Positions 1 to 11,737 of a stretch of 45,648 nt of DNA are shown here, piece by piece; position 1 is the stretch's first letter, and the number at the start of each line of letters is the position of its first letter. Origin of the DNA: Blastococcus sp. CCUG 61487. GTDB taxonomy: Bacteria; Actinomycetota; Actinomycetes; Mycobacteriales; Geodermatophilaceae. The stretch is taken from assembly GCF_005222955.1 (NCBI RefSeq), contig NZ_LWUA01000268.1, forward strand, positions 1 through 45,648, written 5' to 3'. The position numbers and the translations under genes are program-made. Below the pieces are notes generated by a model, which saw only the letters and a program-made list of their open reading frames with translations, did not search any database and had not been told where the DNA came from.

Positions 1-957
1 GTCCACCTCCCCCGAGCTGCCCGCGGTGAGCCACCAGGCCAGGCTGGCCATCGGCACGCCCAGGGCCGCGACCAGCAGCGCCCCGAGCACGGCGGGCGCG
101 GCGATCAGGCCGGCGCCGCGGAGCTCGCGCGGGGAGCGCCGGCGAGCGGCGCCCGGGCCCAGCCGGGCGAACCGCGCCCGGCCCCGGCTGCGCAGCTCGG
201 CGGTCACGACCAGCGCGGTGACCGCCACGAGCAGCAGCGACAAGGTCGTGGGGACGAGCCGGGTGAAGCTGTTCTCCATCGAGATCGCGATCGACCGGGT
301 GAGGGTCTCGACGCGCATGATCGCGACCGACCCGAAGTCGGCGAGCACGTAGGTGACCGCCAGGAGACCGCCGGCGGTCACGGCCGGGCGCAGTTGGGGC
401 AGCACCACCCGGCGGAACACCGTCCGGGGCGAGTGCCCGGCGGCCCGCGCCACCTCTTCCCACGCGGGATCGAGGCCACGGAGCGCGGCGACCACCGGTA
501 GGTAGACGTAGGGGTAGCAGCACAACGTGAGCACGAGCGCGGCGCCGGCGAAGCCCTGGACCGCGGGGACCGCGGCCAGCCAGGTGTAGGCGGCGACGTA
601 CGAGGGGACCGCCAGCGGCAGGGCGACGAGGATCGCGAACGTCCGTCGGCCCGGGAACTCGAACCGCTCGACGATCCAGGCCGCGCCGACGCCCAGGACG
701 ATGCTGCCGGCACCGACCACGGCGGCCAGGCCGAGCGTCGTCACCAGCAGGTCCCGCGTGCGCGGGCGCAGCAGGACGTCGACCATCTCCCCCGCGTTGA
801 GCCCGGCGGCGACACCGATCAGGTGCGCCAGGGGCAGCAGCACCAGGGCGCAGGAGACGACGGCCGCCGCGAGCAGGCCGCGCGGTAGCCGCCGCCGTCC
901 CGGCAGCGTCCCGCCGCGAGCCGCAGGGACCCCCGCCTCCGTCAGCGGCGGCAGCAC
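1..957 (-). CDS. fbpB: Iron(III) ABC transporter permease (partial, runs off window)
   Basis: Inner-membrane permease expected to pass periplasmic or lipoprotein-delivered Fe3+ into the cytoplasm together with an ATPase that should lie beyond the window. Read on the minus strand, the frame is open from the GTG at 957 to base 1 (319 codons), with several hydrophobic segments. A permease EAA loop (EEVARAAGHSPRTVF...VVLPQ) contacts the ATPase. The length already seen and the presence of only part of the second half suggest the fused two-module FbpB/AfuB type. The next in-frame candidate upstream is only a CTG touching the fbpA stop, so GTG 957 is preferred, though its Shine-Dalgarno is poor. It follows fbpA in the same direction and is separated from it by a strong hairpin. 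Confidence 0.85.
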   Translation of the reverse strand, partial: MLPPLTEAGVPAARGGTLPGRRRLPRGLLAAAVVSCALVLLPLAHLIGVAAGLNAGEMVDVLLRPRTRDLLVTTLGLAAVVGAGSIVLGVGAAWIVERFEFPGRRTFAILVALPLAVPSYVAAYTWLAAVPAVQGFAGAALVLTLCCYPYVYLPVVAALRGLDPAWEEVARAAGHSPRTVFRRVVLPQLRPAVTAGGLLAVTYVLADFGSVAIMRVETLTRSIAISMENSFTRLVPTTLSLLLVAVTALVVTAELRSRGRARFARLGPGAARRRSPRELRGAGLIAAPAVLGALLVAALGVPMASLAWWLTAGSSGEVD

Positions 958-965
958 CTCCGGAA

Positions 966-991
966 CCCCGGTGCCCCAGGGGGCACCGGGG
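966..991. repeat. Perfect 12-bp inverted repeat between fbpA and fbpB
   Basis: The arms CCCCGGTGCCCC (966-977) and GGGGCACCGGGG (980-991) are perfectly complementary with a 2-nt gap. The hairpin sits in the 80-bp gap between the fbpA stop and the permease start. There is almost no T-run after it, so it fits a transcript-stabilising or attenuating stem better than a classical intrinsic terminator. Such a stem could keep the abundant binding protein above the permease; this role is inference. Confidence 0.6.
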
Positions 992-1037
992 TCCGGTGGC
1001 CGGCCGGCCGCACTCGGCCGCGAGGTGAGGACGTCGC

Positions 1038-2183
1038 TCAGGTCAGACCCACCCGGTCGAGCAGATCGAGGGTCCTGGACAGGGAGGCGAGTTCGTCGAG
1101 GTCGATGTCCGGGGAGTCCAGCTCGTCGAGCGCGGGCAGCTCGGCCGCCGTCGGCACCGCCGAGGTCATCGGGTACTCGTAGGTCTCGTTCGCGAAGTAC
1201 TCCTGCGCCTGCTCCGAGAGCAGGAACTCCACGAGCGCGAGGGCGTCCGCGGACCGGTCGGTGGAGCTGACCACACCGGACCCGCTGACGTTGACCAGGG
1301 AACCGGCCTCGCCGTCCTGCAGGTAGTGCAGCTGGGCGGTGACGTTGTCGGCACCGACCTCGACGGCCCGCTCGAACCAGTAGTAGTGGTTGATCAGCCC
1401 CATCGGCACCTCGCCGGCGTCGACGGCCTCCAGGATCTCGCCGTTCTTGCTGTACACCGGCGCGTCGGTGTCGACGAGCGCCTGCACGAACTCCTCGGCG
1501 GCGTCCTCGCCCTCCTGGACGCGCAGCGCGGTCACGAAGGCCTGGAACGAGGCGTTGCCCGGCGCGATGGCGATCTGGCCGGCGAAGCGCTCGTCGACCA
1601 GCTCGGCGGTGGTCTGGGGCAGGTCCTCCTCGGCGATCAGCTCGGGGTTGTAGACGACGACACGGGCGCGGCCGGTGACCGGCACCCAGCGGCTGTCGTC
1701 GTCCGCGTACGCCTCGAACGTCTGCCCCGTGACGTCCTCGGGAAGGTCGGCGAGGCAGCCGGCGTCGGCCAGGGCCCCGAGGGCACCGGCGTCCTGGAGC
1801 AGCACGACGTCCGCCGGGCTGTCGGCCCCCTCGGCGAGCAGCTGCGCGGTGATGGAGGGCGTCGACCCGTAGCGCACGGACAGCTCGGTGCCGGTCGCCT
1901 CGGTGAACTCCTCGAGCAGCGGGGCCACGAGCTCCTCGTTGCGGCCGGAGTAGACGACCAGGGCGCCCTCGTCGACCTCCACCGCCCCGGCGTCGTCGTC
2001 GATCTCCCCGTACGCGACCGCACCGGCCTCGCAGGTGCTCTCGGGTGCGGGCGCGGCGTCGACGTCATCGGCCGAGGACTCGCCGCAGGCGGCCAGGCCC
2101 ACGCCCAGGACGGCGATGGCGCCTACGGCCACCCCCCGGAGCAGCCCGGTGGATCGGCGGCGGGGCAGGACGTTCGGGGACAT
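1038..2183 (-). CDS. fbpA: Iron(III) ABC transporter substrate-binding lipoprotein
   Basis: Captures ferric iron outside the membrane and hands it to the FbpB permease. The 381-aa protein starts with Arg residues, a hydrophobic stretch and the lipobox LAAC (Cys33), so it should be lipid-anchored. Family features include VVYSGR near residue 77 and the paired tyrosines of INHYYW (Tyr267, Tyr268), the ferric ligands in FbpA proteins. I prefer the ATG at 2183 because GGAG lies six bases upstream; an in-frame ATG at 2204 adds seven residues and lacks a good site. An IdeR/DtxR-like box lies 40 bases upstream, so iron repression is likely. A thiamine or sulfate binder is less likely given the Tyr pair and the box. 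Confidence 0.88.
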   Translation of the reverse strand: MSPNVLPRRRSTGLLRGVAVGAIAVLGVGLAACGESSADDVDAAPAPESTCEAGAVAYGEIDDDAGAVEVDEGALVVYSGRNEELVAPLLEEFTEATGTELSVRYGSTPSITAQLLAEGADSPADVVLLQDAGALGALADAGCLADLPEDVTGQTFEAYADDDSRWVPVTGRARVVVYNPELIAEEDLPQTTAELVDERFAGQIAIAPGNASFQAFVTALRVQEGEDAAEEFVQALVDTDAPVYSKNGEILEAVDAGEVPMGLINHYYWFERAVEVGADNVTAQLHYLQDGEAGSLVNVSGSGVVSSTDRSADALALVEFLLSEQAQEYFANETYEYPMTSAVPTAAELPALDELDSPDIDLDELASLSRTLDLLDRVGLT

Positions 2184-2222
2184 TCCGGGCTCCAGGCTGT
2201 TCATGGGTCAGGCCGACGTTGC

Positions 2223-2241
2223 TTAGGTGAGGCTAAGCATA
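2223..2241 (-). promoter_or_regulatory. IdeR/DtxR-type iron box overlapping the fbpA promoter
   Basis: TTAGGTGAGGCTAAGCATA matches the DtxR/IdeR consensus TTAGGTTAGGCTAACCTAA at 15 of 19 positions. On the minus strand its edge contains TATGCT (2241-2236), a TANNNT -10, so a bound repressor would cover the -10 and the transcript start. Known biology: Fe2+-loaded IdeR represses iron uptake genes. Operator identity is inferred from sequence only. Confidence 0.75.
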
Positions 2242-2329
2242 GATCTCAGCGGGTTCTCTCCGGGGGTGGCGCGACCCCCCGCCCGGGTGGCCCCGCCGCC
2301 GCCGAGGTGCTGGTGGGACGGGAGGTCAG

Positions 2330-2335
2330 TAGCGT
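2330..2335 (+). promoter_or_regulatory. Putative leaderless -10 for glgE
   Basis: TAGCGT fits TANNNT and ends 8 bases before the ATG at 2344. That spacing places the transcript start at or next to the start codon. No useful Shine-Dalgarno lies at normal distance; the GGAGGT at 2321 is too far away. Confidence 0.45.
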
Positions 2336-2343
2336 GGTGCGAG

Positions 2344-4371
2344 ATGACTGGCCGCGCTGATCTCCGCCTCGGCATCACCGATGTCGCCCCCGTCGTGTCC
2401 TGCGGTTCGTTCTCCGCACGCGCCGTGGTGGGCGAGCACGTCCCGATCACCGCGACGGTGTTCCGCGAGGGGCACGACGCCGTCGCCGCGAACGTCGTCT
2501 GGACCTCCCCGGACGGCGAGGCCGGCCCGTTCATCCGCATGGCCAAGCTGCCCCCCGAGCCCGACCGCTGGATCGCCACGGTCGTCCCCGACCGCGAGGG
2601 CCGCTGGTCGTTCCGGATCGAGGCCTGGAGCGACCCGCTGGAGACCTGGAAGCACGCCGTCGAGGTGAAGGTGGAGGCCGGCCAGGGCGCCGACGAGCTC
2701 GCCAACGACCTCGAGGAGGGCGCGCGGCTGCTCGACCGGGTCGCCAAGGAGGCCGAGGAGGACTGGCGGGGCCGGGTCGAGGCCGCCGCGGCCGCGCTGC
2801 GCGACACCTCCCAGGAGCTCACCGTGCGCATCGCCCCCGCACTGGCGGCGGGGCTGCAGCAGTACCTGCGCGAGCACCCGGTGCGCGAGTTGGTCACCCG
2901 CTCCCCCGACCACGAGATCTGGGTCGACCGGAAGACGGCGCTCTTCGGCTCCTGGTACGAGTTCTTCCCCCGGTCCGAGGGGCCGGTCGTGGGCGGCACG
3001 CCCACGCACGGCACCTTCACGACGGCGGCCGACCGGCTGCCCGCGATCGCCGACATGGGCTTCGACGTGGTCTACCTGCCGCCGATCCACCCGATCGGCC
3101 GGGTCAACCGCAAGGGCCCGAACTCGACCCAGTTCCCCGGCGGCAACCCGCACGAGGTCGGCCCGGACGACGTCGGCTCCCCGTGGGCCATCGGCAGCGC
3201 CGAGGGCGGCCACGACGCCGTGCACCCGCAGCTCGGGACGATGGAGGACTTCCGCGCCTTCGTGGCGCGCACCCGCGAGCTGGGCATGGAGGTGGCGCTC
3301 GATTTCGCGCTGCAGGCCGCGCCGGACCACCCGTGGGTCGCCGAGCACCCGGAGTGGTTCACCACCAAGCCCGACGGCACGATCGCCTACGCGGAGAACC
3401 CGCCGAAGAAGTACCAGGACATCTACCCGATCAACTTCGACAACGATCCCGAGGGCATCTACGCCGAGTGCCGTCGCGTCCTGCAGGTGTGGATCGACGC
3501 CGGGGTGAAGATCTTCCGCGTCGACAACCCGCACACCAAGCCGCTGAACTTCTGGCACTGGCTGATCTGGGACGTCAAGCAGAGCCACCCCGACGTGCTG
3601 TTCCTGGCCGAGGCGTTCACCCGGCCGGCGATGATGCACCAGCTCGCGCGGCTGGGGTTCACCCAGTCCTACACGTACTTCACCTGGCGCACCGAGCGCG
3701 GCGAGCTCGAGGAGTACGGCCGCGAGCTGGCCGCCCACAGCCACTACATGCGGCCCAACTTCTTCGTGAACACCCCGGACATCCTCCACGAGTCGCTGCA
3801 GTTCGGCGGCCCGCCGATGTTCAAGATCCGGGCGGTGCTCGCGGCGATGATGAGCCCCACGTGGGGCGTCTACTCCGGCTTCGAGCTGTTCGAGCACGTG
3901 GCGGTCAAGCCCGGCAGCGAGGAGTACCTGGACAGCGAGAAGTACAAGCTGCGCCCGCGCGACTGGGCCGGCGCCGAGGCCTCCGGCCGGAGCCTGGCGC
4001 CGTACCTGCGCCGGCTCAACGAGATCCGTCGCGCGCACCCGGCGCTCCAGCAGCTGCGCACCCTGCACTTCCACCCGGTCGACAACCCGAACCTGCTCTG
4101 CTTCTCCAAGACCGATCCCGGGTCGCAGGACGCCGTCCTCGTCGTGGTCAACCTGTCCAGCAGGGACACCCACATCGGGACGACGGCGCTGGACCTCCCC
4201 GTCCTCGGACTGGACTGGCACGAGCGGTTCGGCGTCACCGACGAGCTCAGCGGCGCCCGGTACGACTGGGGCCAGTTCAACTACCTGGAGCTGGACCCGC
4301 ACCGGGAGCCGGCGCACGTCTTCGCACTCGAGCTGCCGCGCCAGGTGCAGTTCCCCGCACCTGTCTCCTGA
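2344..4371 (+). CDS. glgE: Alpha-1,4-glucan:maltose-1-phosphate maltosyltransferase
   Basis: Cytoplasmic GH13_3 enzyme that transfers maltosyl units from alpha-maltose-1-phosphate to the non-reducing end of alpha-1,4-glucans. The 675-aa product has an N-terminal beta-sandwich, an inserted helical segment (about 115-180) and a TIM barrel. With the ATG at 2344, the nucleophile is Asp394 in [12 protein letters not shown] and the acid/base is Glu423 in LFLAEAF. These are the same numbers as in the Streptomyces coelicolor enzyme, which supports this start. The frame stays open upstream to 2227, but that extension is low-complexity. It is first in a run with treS, mak and glgB, the genes that make its donor and branch its product. 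Confidence 0.96.
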   Translation: MTGRADLRLGITDVAPVVSCGSFSARAVVGEHVPITATVFREGHDAVAANVVWTSPDGEAGPFIRMAKLPPEPDRWIATVVPDREGRWSFRIEAWSDPLETWKHAVEVKVEAGQGADELANDLEEGARLLDRVAKEAEEDWRGRVEAAAAALRDTSQELTVRIAPALAAGLQQYLREHPVRELVTRSPDHEIWVDRKTALFGSWYEFFPRSEGPVVGGTPTHGTFTTAADRLPAIADMGFDVVYLPPIHPIGRVNRKGPNSTQFPGGNPHEVGPDDVGSPWAIGSAEGGHDAVHPQLGTMEDFRAFVARTRELGMEVALDFALQAAPDHPWVAEHPEWFTTKPDGTIAYAENPPKKYQDIYPINFDNDPEGIYAECRRVLQVWIDAGVKIFRVDNPHTKPLNFWHWLIWDVKQSHPDVLFLAEAFTRPAMMHQLARLGFTQSYTYFTWRTERGELEEYGRELAAHSHYMRPNFFVNTPDILHESLQFGGPPMFKIRAVLAAMMSPTWGVYSGFELFEHVAVKPGSEEYLDSEKYKLRPRDWAGAEASGRSLAPYLRRLNEIRRAHPALQQLRTLHFHPVDNPNLLCFSKTDPGSQDAVLVVVNLSSRDTHIGTTALDLPVLGLDWHERFGVTDELSGARYDWGQFNYLELDPHREPAHVFALELPRQVQFPAPVS

Positions 4372-4421
4372 AGTCAGGACCCCGCCCACCCGCCGTTCGA
4401 CTCGAGGGGCCGATCCTTCCG

Positions 4422-6253
<1,832 letters not shown>

Positions 6254-6257
<4 letters not shown>

Positions 6258-7624
6258 CCGCGCTGGCCGATCTGCTGCGCGAGTGGATGCCCGGGCAGCG
6301 GTGGTTCGGGAGCAAGGGCCGCGAGTGGGCCGGCATCACCGAGGAGGGGTTCTTCCTCGACCGCAGCGAGCCGGTCCTGTCGGTGCACCGGGTGACGATC
6401 ACCTACGCCGACGGCGGCTCCGACACCTACCTGGTCCCGCTGTCCTGGCGCGACCACGCCGTCGAGGACCTGGCGTCGGCGTTCGTGGGGTCGGTGACCA
6501 ACGACGGCCAGGAGTCCTTCGCCTACGACGCGATGCGCGACCGGGACGCCACGACCCCCTGGCTGATCCACCTGGCCAACGCCTCGACGGTCGGGCCGAT
6601 GCACTTCCACCCGACCGGCGTCGCCCACATCCCCGAGGGGCTCCCCGGCGACGTCCTGTCCACCGAGCAGAGCAACACCTCCCTGGTCTACGGCCAGGAG
6701 GCGATCTTCAAGCTGTTCCGCCGGCTGGAACCCGGGCTCAACCCCGACGTCGAGATCCACGACGCCCTGCGGAACTCGGAGAACCCGCACATCGCGCCGC
6801 TGCTCGGGCACATCGAGATCGACGATCCCGACCCGTCCCGCCCGCCGGCGACGGTGGCGATGCTGCAGACCTTCATCCCCAACGCCAGCGACGGCTGGCG
6901 GCTGGCCACGGCCAGCTTCCGCGACCTCTACGCGGAGGGCGACCTGCACGCCGACGAGGTGGGCGGGGACTTCGCCGCCGACAGCGAGCGGCTCGGCGCG
7001 GCGACGGCGTCGGTGCACACCGACATGGCCGCCGCGCTGCCCACCCAGCCCGCCGACCGGGACTGGTTCGCACTGGTCGCCCGCCAGATGGCCGAGCGGC
7101 TCGACGCGGCGATCGAGATCGTGCCGCAGGTGGCCGAGCACGCCGACGGGATCCGGAGGCTCTACGCCGCGGTGGCCGAGAGCACCGAGCCCGTCGTCCG
7201 CCAGCGGGTGCACGGCGACCTGCACCTCGGCCAGGTGCTGCGGACGGCGACCGGCTGGATCGTGCTGGACTTCGAGGGCGAGCCCGCCCGGCCGCTGGCC
7301 TCCCGCCGCGAGCTGGACAGCCCGCTGCGGGACGTCGCCGGGATGCTGCGCAGCTTCGACTACGCGGCCCGGCACCTGCTGGTCGAGCAGCCCGAGGACG
7401 CCCAGCGCGCCTACCGGGCGCAGGAGTGGGCGGACCGGAACCGCGCCGCGTTCTGCACCGGGTACGCCGAGGCCAGCGGGCTCGACCCGTGCGGAGAGTC
7501 ACCACTCCTTCGGGCGTTCGAGGCCGACAAGGCGGTTTACGAGTGCGTCTACGAGGCACGGAACCGACCGCACTGGCTGATGATCCCGCTCCACTCCCTG
7601 TCCCGGCTCACCAGTCGCGACTGA
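6254..7624 (+). CDS. mak: Maltokinase (Pep2/Mak)
   Basis: Phosphorylates maltose with ATP to alpha-maltose-1-phosphate, the GlgE donor. The 456-aa protein has the N-terminal cap typical of maltokinases ([13 protein letters not shown] near 11-23) and an aminoglycoside-phosphotransferase-like C-lobe. The catalytic loop is VHGDLHLGQ (319-327) and the metal-binding motif is DFEGEP (339-344). The GTG start at 6254 overlaps the treS stop by four bases. There are 26 bases between its stop and glgB. Confidence 0.95.
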
Positions 7625-7650
7625 CGCACACGGCACCGGAGGACGAGACG

Positions 7651-10326
7651 ATGAGCAGCCCTGACCGAGAGGAACCGGTGGCCGGCAACGACGAGCTGCA
7701 GCGCGCCGTGGAGGACCGGGTCGCCGCGGCCGAGGCAGCCGCCGGCGGCGAGCCGGTGATCAACGCACCGGCGAAGAAGACGGCCCGCAAGGCCGCCGCC
7801 AAGAAGGCACCGGCGAAGAAGGCCGCCAAGCGGACGCCGGCGAAGAAGGTCACCGTGACCGGCAACGTCGCCCCGCCCGGCGACACCACGACCGACGAGC
7901 AGCCGAGCACCGCCTCGACGGCACCCGAGGGCGGCCCCACCACGGTGCCCCCGGTGGTCGCGCCCGCGCCGATCGCCGAGCCGGGCGACGGGACGGGCAC
8001 TCCGGCCGGCCCGCCGGACCCGCCGAGCCCCGACCCCGCGGAGCCCAGCAGCCCGCAGGCTCCCGACGACGACGCCGCCGCTGCTGGTGCTGCGGGCCCC
8101 TCGCCCACCGGGCTGGCGGCTCCCGGTGAGCAGCCCAGCCTCGACGAGCCGGGCGAGGACGACCTGCGCGCCATCGTCGAGGGGTGGGCCCACGACCCGC
8201 ACCGCGTGCTCGGCGCCCACCAGGCCGGGGACGGCTGGGTCGTCCGGACGCTGCGCCCGGACGCGGTCTCCGTGACGGTGCTGGACGAGGACGGCGGGCG
8301 CTACGAGGCCCGCTCCCTGCACGACGGCGGGATCTTCGAGGCGACGCTCCCCCAGCAGCCGGGCGACTACCGGATCGAGGTCGTCTACCCCGACGGCCAG
8401 GGCGGCAACAGCACGCACACCGTCGACGACCCGTACCGCTGGCTGCCCACGCTCGGCGCGATGGACGAGCACCTGATCCGCGAGGGCCGCCACGAGCGGC
8501 TCTGGGAGGTGCTCGGCGCGCACGTGCGCCGCTACGAGACGCCGCGGGGCACCGTCGAGGGCGTCTCCTTCGCCGTGTGGGCGCCGGCCGCCCGCGGGGT
8601 GAAGGTCACCGGCGACTTCGACTACTGGCAGGCGCGCGCCTACCCGATGCGGTCGCTGGGCTCCTCCGGGGTCTGGGAGATCTTCATCCCCGGGGTGCAG
8701 GTCGGCAGCCGCTACCGCTACCACGTGCTCGGCGCCGACGGGCAGTGGCGGGAGAAGTCCGACCCGCTCGCGTTCGCCACCGAGGTGCCGCCGCTGAACG
8801 CCTCGGTGGTCACCGAGTCGACCCACGAGTGGAACGACGACGCCTGGCTGGCCGAGCGGGCCGCGGGTGGCTGGCACGAGAAGCCGATGAGCGTCTACGA
8901 GGTGCACGCCGGCTCGTGGCGGCAGGGGCTCTCCTACCGGGAGATGGCCGACGAGCTCGTCGACTACGTGAAGGCGGCCGGCTTCACCCACATCGAGTTC
9001 ATGCCGCTGGCCGAGCACCCCTTCGGCGGCTCCTGGGGCTACCAGGTCACCTCCTACTACGCGCCCACGTCGCGCTTCGGCAGCCCGGACGACCTGCGCT
9101 ACCTGATCGACCGCGCCCACCAGGCCGGCATCGGCGTCATCGTCGACTGGGTGCCGGCGCACTTCCCCAAGGACGAGTGGGCGCTGGCCCGCTTCGACGG
9201 GACACCGCTCTACGAGCACGGCGACCCGCGCCGCGGCGAGCAACTGGACTGGGGCACGCTCGTCTTCGACTTCGGCCGCTCGGAGGTGCGCAACTTCCTC
9301 GTCGCCAACGCGCTGTTCTGGTGCAAGGAGTTCCACGTCGACGGCATCCGCGTCGACGCGGTGGCCTCGATGCTCTACCTGGACTACTCCCGCGACGAGT
9401 GGGTGCCCAACCAGTACGGCGGCCGGGAGAACCTCGAGGCGGTCGCCTTCCTGCAGGAGTTCAACGCCACCGTGTACCGCGAGGTCCCGGGCGTCGTGAC
9501 GATCGCGGAGGAGTCCACCGCCTGGCCCGGCGTCACCCGGCCGACCCACCTCGGGGGCCTGGGCTTCGGCTTCAAGTGGAACATGGGCTGGATGCACGAC
9601 TCGCTCTCCTACGTGGAGCGGGAGCCGGTGTACCGGAGCTACCACCACGGCCAGCTCACGTTCTCGATGCACTACGCCTACTCCGAGAACTACGTGCTGC
9701 CGATCAGCCACGACGAGGTCGTCTACGGCAAGGGCTCGATGCTGCGGAAGATGCCCGGAGACCGGTGGCAGCAGTTGGCCAACCTCCGCGCCTTCCTCGG
9801 CTACATGTGGGCTCACCCGGGCAAGCAGCTGCTCTTCATGGGCTCGGAGTTCGCCCAGGACTCGGAGTGGGCGGAGAGCCGCTCGCTGGACTGGTGGCAC
9901 CTGGACGACCCGGCGCACCGGGGCATCCTGCAGCTGGTCACCGACCTGAACGCGCGCTACCGAGAGCTGGACGCGCTCTGGTCGCTCGACGTCGACCCCG
10001 CCGGCTTCCGGTGGATCGACGCGAACGACGCCGGCGGCAACGTGCTGTCGTTCCTGCGCTTCGGCACGGGGACCGAGGACGACCGTGCCGCGGTCGCCTG
10101 CGTGGTCAACTTCGCCGGCAACCCCCACCACGAGTACCGGGTGGGGCTGCCCCGCCCGGGCATCTGGCGGGAGGTGCTCAACACGGACGCCGAGGGCTAC
10201 GGCGGCTCCGGGGTGAGCAACTACGGCGGCGTGGAGGCGGTCGAGGAGCCCTGGCACGGCCAGCCGTACTCGGCGACGGTGTCGGCACCCCCGCTCGGGA
10301 CCGTCTGGTTCCTCCACGAGGGCTGA
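7651..10326 (+). CDS. glgB: 1,4-alpha-glucan branching enzyme with long N-terminal tail
   Basis: Introduces alpha-1,6 branches into the glucan built by GlgE. The protein is 891 aa, about 160 longer than usual. The ATG at 7651 follows GGAGG at good spacing, so the extension appears real. It has a charged start (1-39), a Lys/Ala block with repeated AKK units (40-66) resembling histone H1 or HU tails, then a Pro/Ala/Asp linker to about 170. The enzyme proper starts at [15 protein letters not shown]. It contains two beta-sandwich modules, a GH13_9 barrel with nucleophile Asp569 (DGIRVDAV), the acid/base Glu in IAEEST (620-621) and [13 protein letters not shown]. It is last in the glgE-treS-mak-glgB run. 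Confidence 0.95.
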   Translation: MSSPDREEPVAGNDELQRAVEDRVAAAEAAAGGEPVINAPAKKTARKAAAKKAPAKKAAKRTPAKKVTVTGNVAPPGDTTTDEQPSTASTAPEGGPTTVPPVVAPAPIAEPGDGTGTPAGPPDPPSPDPAEPSSPQAPDDDAAAAGAAGPSPTGLAAPGEQPSLDEPGEDDLRAIVEGWAHDPHRVLGAHQAGDGWVVRTLRPDAVSVTVLDEDGGRYEARSLHDGGIFEATLPQQPGDYRIEVVYPDGQGGNSTHTVDDPYRWLPTLGAMDEHLIREGRHERLWEVLGAHVRRYETPRGTVEGVSFAVWAPAARGVKVTGDFDYWQARAYPMRSLGSSGVWEIFIPGVQVGSRYRYHVLGADGQWREKSDPLAFATEVPPLNASVVTESTHEWNDDAWLAERAAGGWHEKPMSVYEVHAGSWRQGLSYREMADELVDYVKAAGFTHIEFMPLAEHPFGGSWGYQVTSYYAPTSRFGSPDDLRYLIDRAHQAGIGVIVDWVPAHFPKDEWALARFDGTPLYEHGDPRRGEQLDWGTLVFDFGRSEVRNFLVANALFWCKEFHVDGIRVDAVASMLYLDYSRDEWVPNQYGGRENLEAVAFLQEFNATVYREVPGVVTIAEESTAWPGVTRPTHLGGLGFGFKWNMGWMHDSLSYVEREPVYRSYHHGQLTFSMHYAYSENYVLPISHDEVVYGKGSMLRKMPGDRWQQLANLRAFLGYMWAHPGKQLLFMGSEFAQDSEWAESRSLDWWHLDDPAHRGILQLVTDLNARYRELDALWSLDVDPAGFRWIDANDAGGNVLSFLRFGTGTEDDRAAVACVVNFAGNPHHEYRVGLPRPGIWREVLNTDAEGYGGSGVSNYGGVEAVEEPWHGQPYSATVSAPPLGTVWFLHEG

Positions 10327-10340
10327 GCGGACACCAGGGG

Positions 10341-11732
10341 GTGGCGGGCGCAGGAGGACGGCGGGCGGCACTGCTTCCCGCCGTCCTCGCCTGCCTGCTG
10401 GTGCTCACCGGCTGCTCGATGGTCGTCGTGGGGCAGGCGATCCCCGCCCTCCCGCCGGTCACCGATGCCGAGCCCGGAGAGATCGAGGTCGTCGGCGCGA
10501 CCGACCAGGAGGTCGACGTCCTGGCGCGCAACGCCCTGGCCGATCTCGAGACCTTCTGGGCCGAGCAGCAACCGGCCGTCTTCGGCCTGCCCTTCGAGCC
10601 ACTGGAGGGCGGCTACTTCAGCGTCGACCCGGGCGACGTCGACCCGCGGCTGTACCCCACGGGGATCGGCTGCGGCGCCGACCCCCGCGAGGTGGAGGAC
10701 AACGCCTACTACTGCCTCGCCCGGGAAGCACCCAACTCCGACGCGATCAGCTATGACCGGACGTTCCTCGGCGACCTCGGTGCGGACTTCGGGCGCTTCA
10801 TCCCGGCGCTGGTGATGGCGCACGAGTTCGGGCACGCGGTGCAGGCGCGGGTCGGCTCGCCGGAGTTCTCGATCCTCGTCGAGACCCAGGCCGACTGCCT
10901 GGCCGGCGCCTGGTCGCGCTGGGTCGCCGACGGCGCGGCCGAGCACACGGTGCTGCGGACGAGCGAGCTCGACGACGTGCTGCGCGGCTACCTGCTGCTG
11001 CGCGACCCGGTCGGCACCAACCCGGGGCAGCCGCAGGCGCACGGCTCCTACTTCGACCGGGTCTCGGCGTTCCAGGAGGGCTTCGAGCTCGGCGCCGAGG
11101 CGTGCCGCGACAACTTCGACGTGGCCCGCCCCCTGACCCAGGACCGGTTCCGCACCGTGGGGGAGATCGAGACCGGGGGCAACGCGCCCTACGAGGTGCT
11201 GCTGGACATCGCTGCCGAGACGCTGCCCCAGGCCTGGGCGTCCGCCCTCGGCGACGACTTCCGGCCGCCGTCCGTCGAGCGGTTCGACGGCGAGGCGCCC
11301 GACTGCGCCCCGGACCCCGGGCTCGATCTCGTGTACTGCCCCGACGACGGCCTGGTCGCCTTCGACGAGACGGACCTCGCCGTCCCGGCGTACGAGGAGC
11401 TGGGCGACTTCGCCGTCGCCACCGCCATCTCCCTGCCCTACGGGCTGGCGGTGCGCGACCAGCTCGGGCTCTCCGTCGACGACGAGGACGCCGCCCGGTC
11501 GGTGGTCTGCCTCAGCGGCTGGTACGCCGAGCAGCTCTACAGCGACCCGCTCGGCGCCGACGGGATCTTCACCTCGTCGATCTCACCGGGCGACGTGGAC
11601 GAGAGCGTGCAGTTCCTGCTCACCTTCGGCAGCGAGCCGGAGGTGCTCCCCGGCGTCGACCTGACGGGCTTCCAGCTGGTCGACCTGTACCGGGCCGGGT
11701 TCTTCGAGGGCCTGGACGCCTGCGGGCTGTAG
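10341..11732 (+). CDS. Neutral zinc metallopeptidase, predicted lipoprotein
   Basis: A 463-aa protein with a lipoprotein signal (RRAALLPAVLACLLVLTGC, lipid Cys25) and a zinc motif AHEFGHAVQ (HEFGH at 161-165). This is followed by SILVETQADCLAG, the third-ligand region of the putative neutral zinc metallopeptidase (YpfJ-like) family. It is therefore expected outside the membrane; substrates are unknown. The GTG at 10341 sits 14 bases after the glgB stop, with AGGGG next to it, so it may be co-transcribed with the glucan genes without an obvious functional link. The rest of the protein (about 200-463) is not recognised. It is convergent with the next gene, with five bases between stops. Confidence 0.8.
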   Translation: MAGAGGRRAALLPAVLACLLVLTGCSMVVVGQAIPALPPVTDAEPGEIEVVGATDQEVDVLARNALADLETFWAEQQPAVFGLPFEPLEGGYFSVDPGDVDPRLYPTGIGCGADPREVEDNAYYCLAREAPNSDAISYDRTFLGDLGADFGRFIPALVMAHEFGHAVQARVGSPEFSILVETQADCLAGAWSRWVADGAAEHTVLRTSELDDVLRGYLLLRDPVGTNPGQPQAHGSYFDRVSAFQEGFELGAEACRDNFDVARPLTQDRFRTVGEIETGGNAPYEVLLDIAAETLPQAWASALGDDFRPPSVERFDGEAPDCAPDPGLDLVYCPDDGLVAFDETDLAVPAYEELGDFAVATAISLPYGLAVRDQLGLSVDDEDAARSVVCLSGWYAEQLYSDPLGADGIFTSSISPGDVDESVQFLLTFGSEPEVLPGVDLTGFQLVDLYRAGFFEGLDACGL

Positions 11733-11737
11733 ACCCG

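Noticed and set aside
2326-4389. 687-codon open frame antisense to glgE
   Set aside because: A mirror of GC-rich codons with no family motifs, fully covered by glgE. Similar antisense frames over glgB, ccr, the ATP synthase genes and others were dropped for the same reason.
3183-4421. Long open frame running from inside glgE into treS
   Set aside because: The upstream part is an Arg/Ala/Gly-rich shadow of glgE in another frame; treS family similarity begins at 4422.
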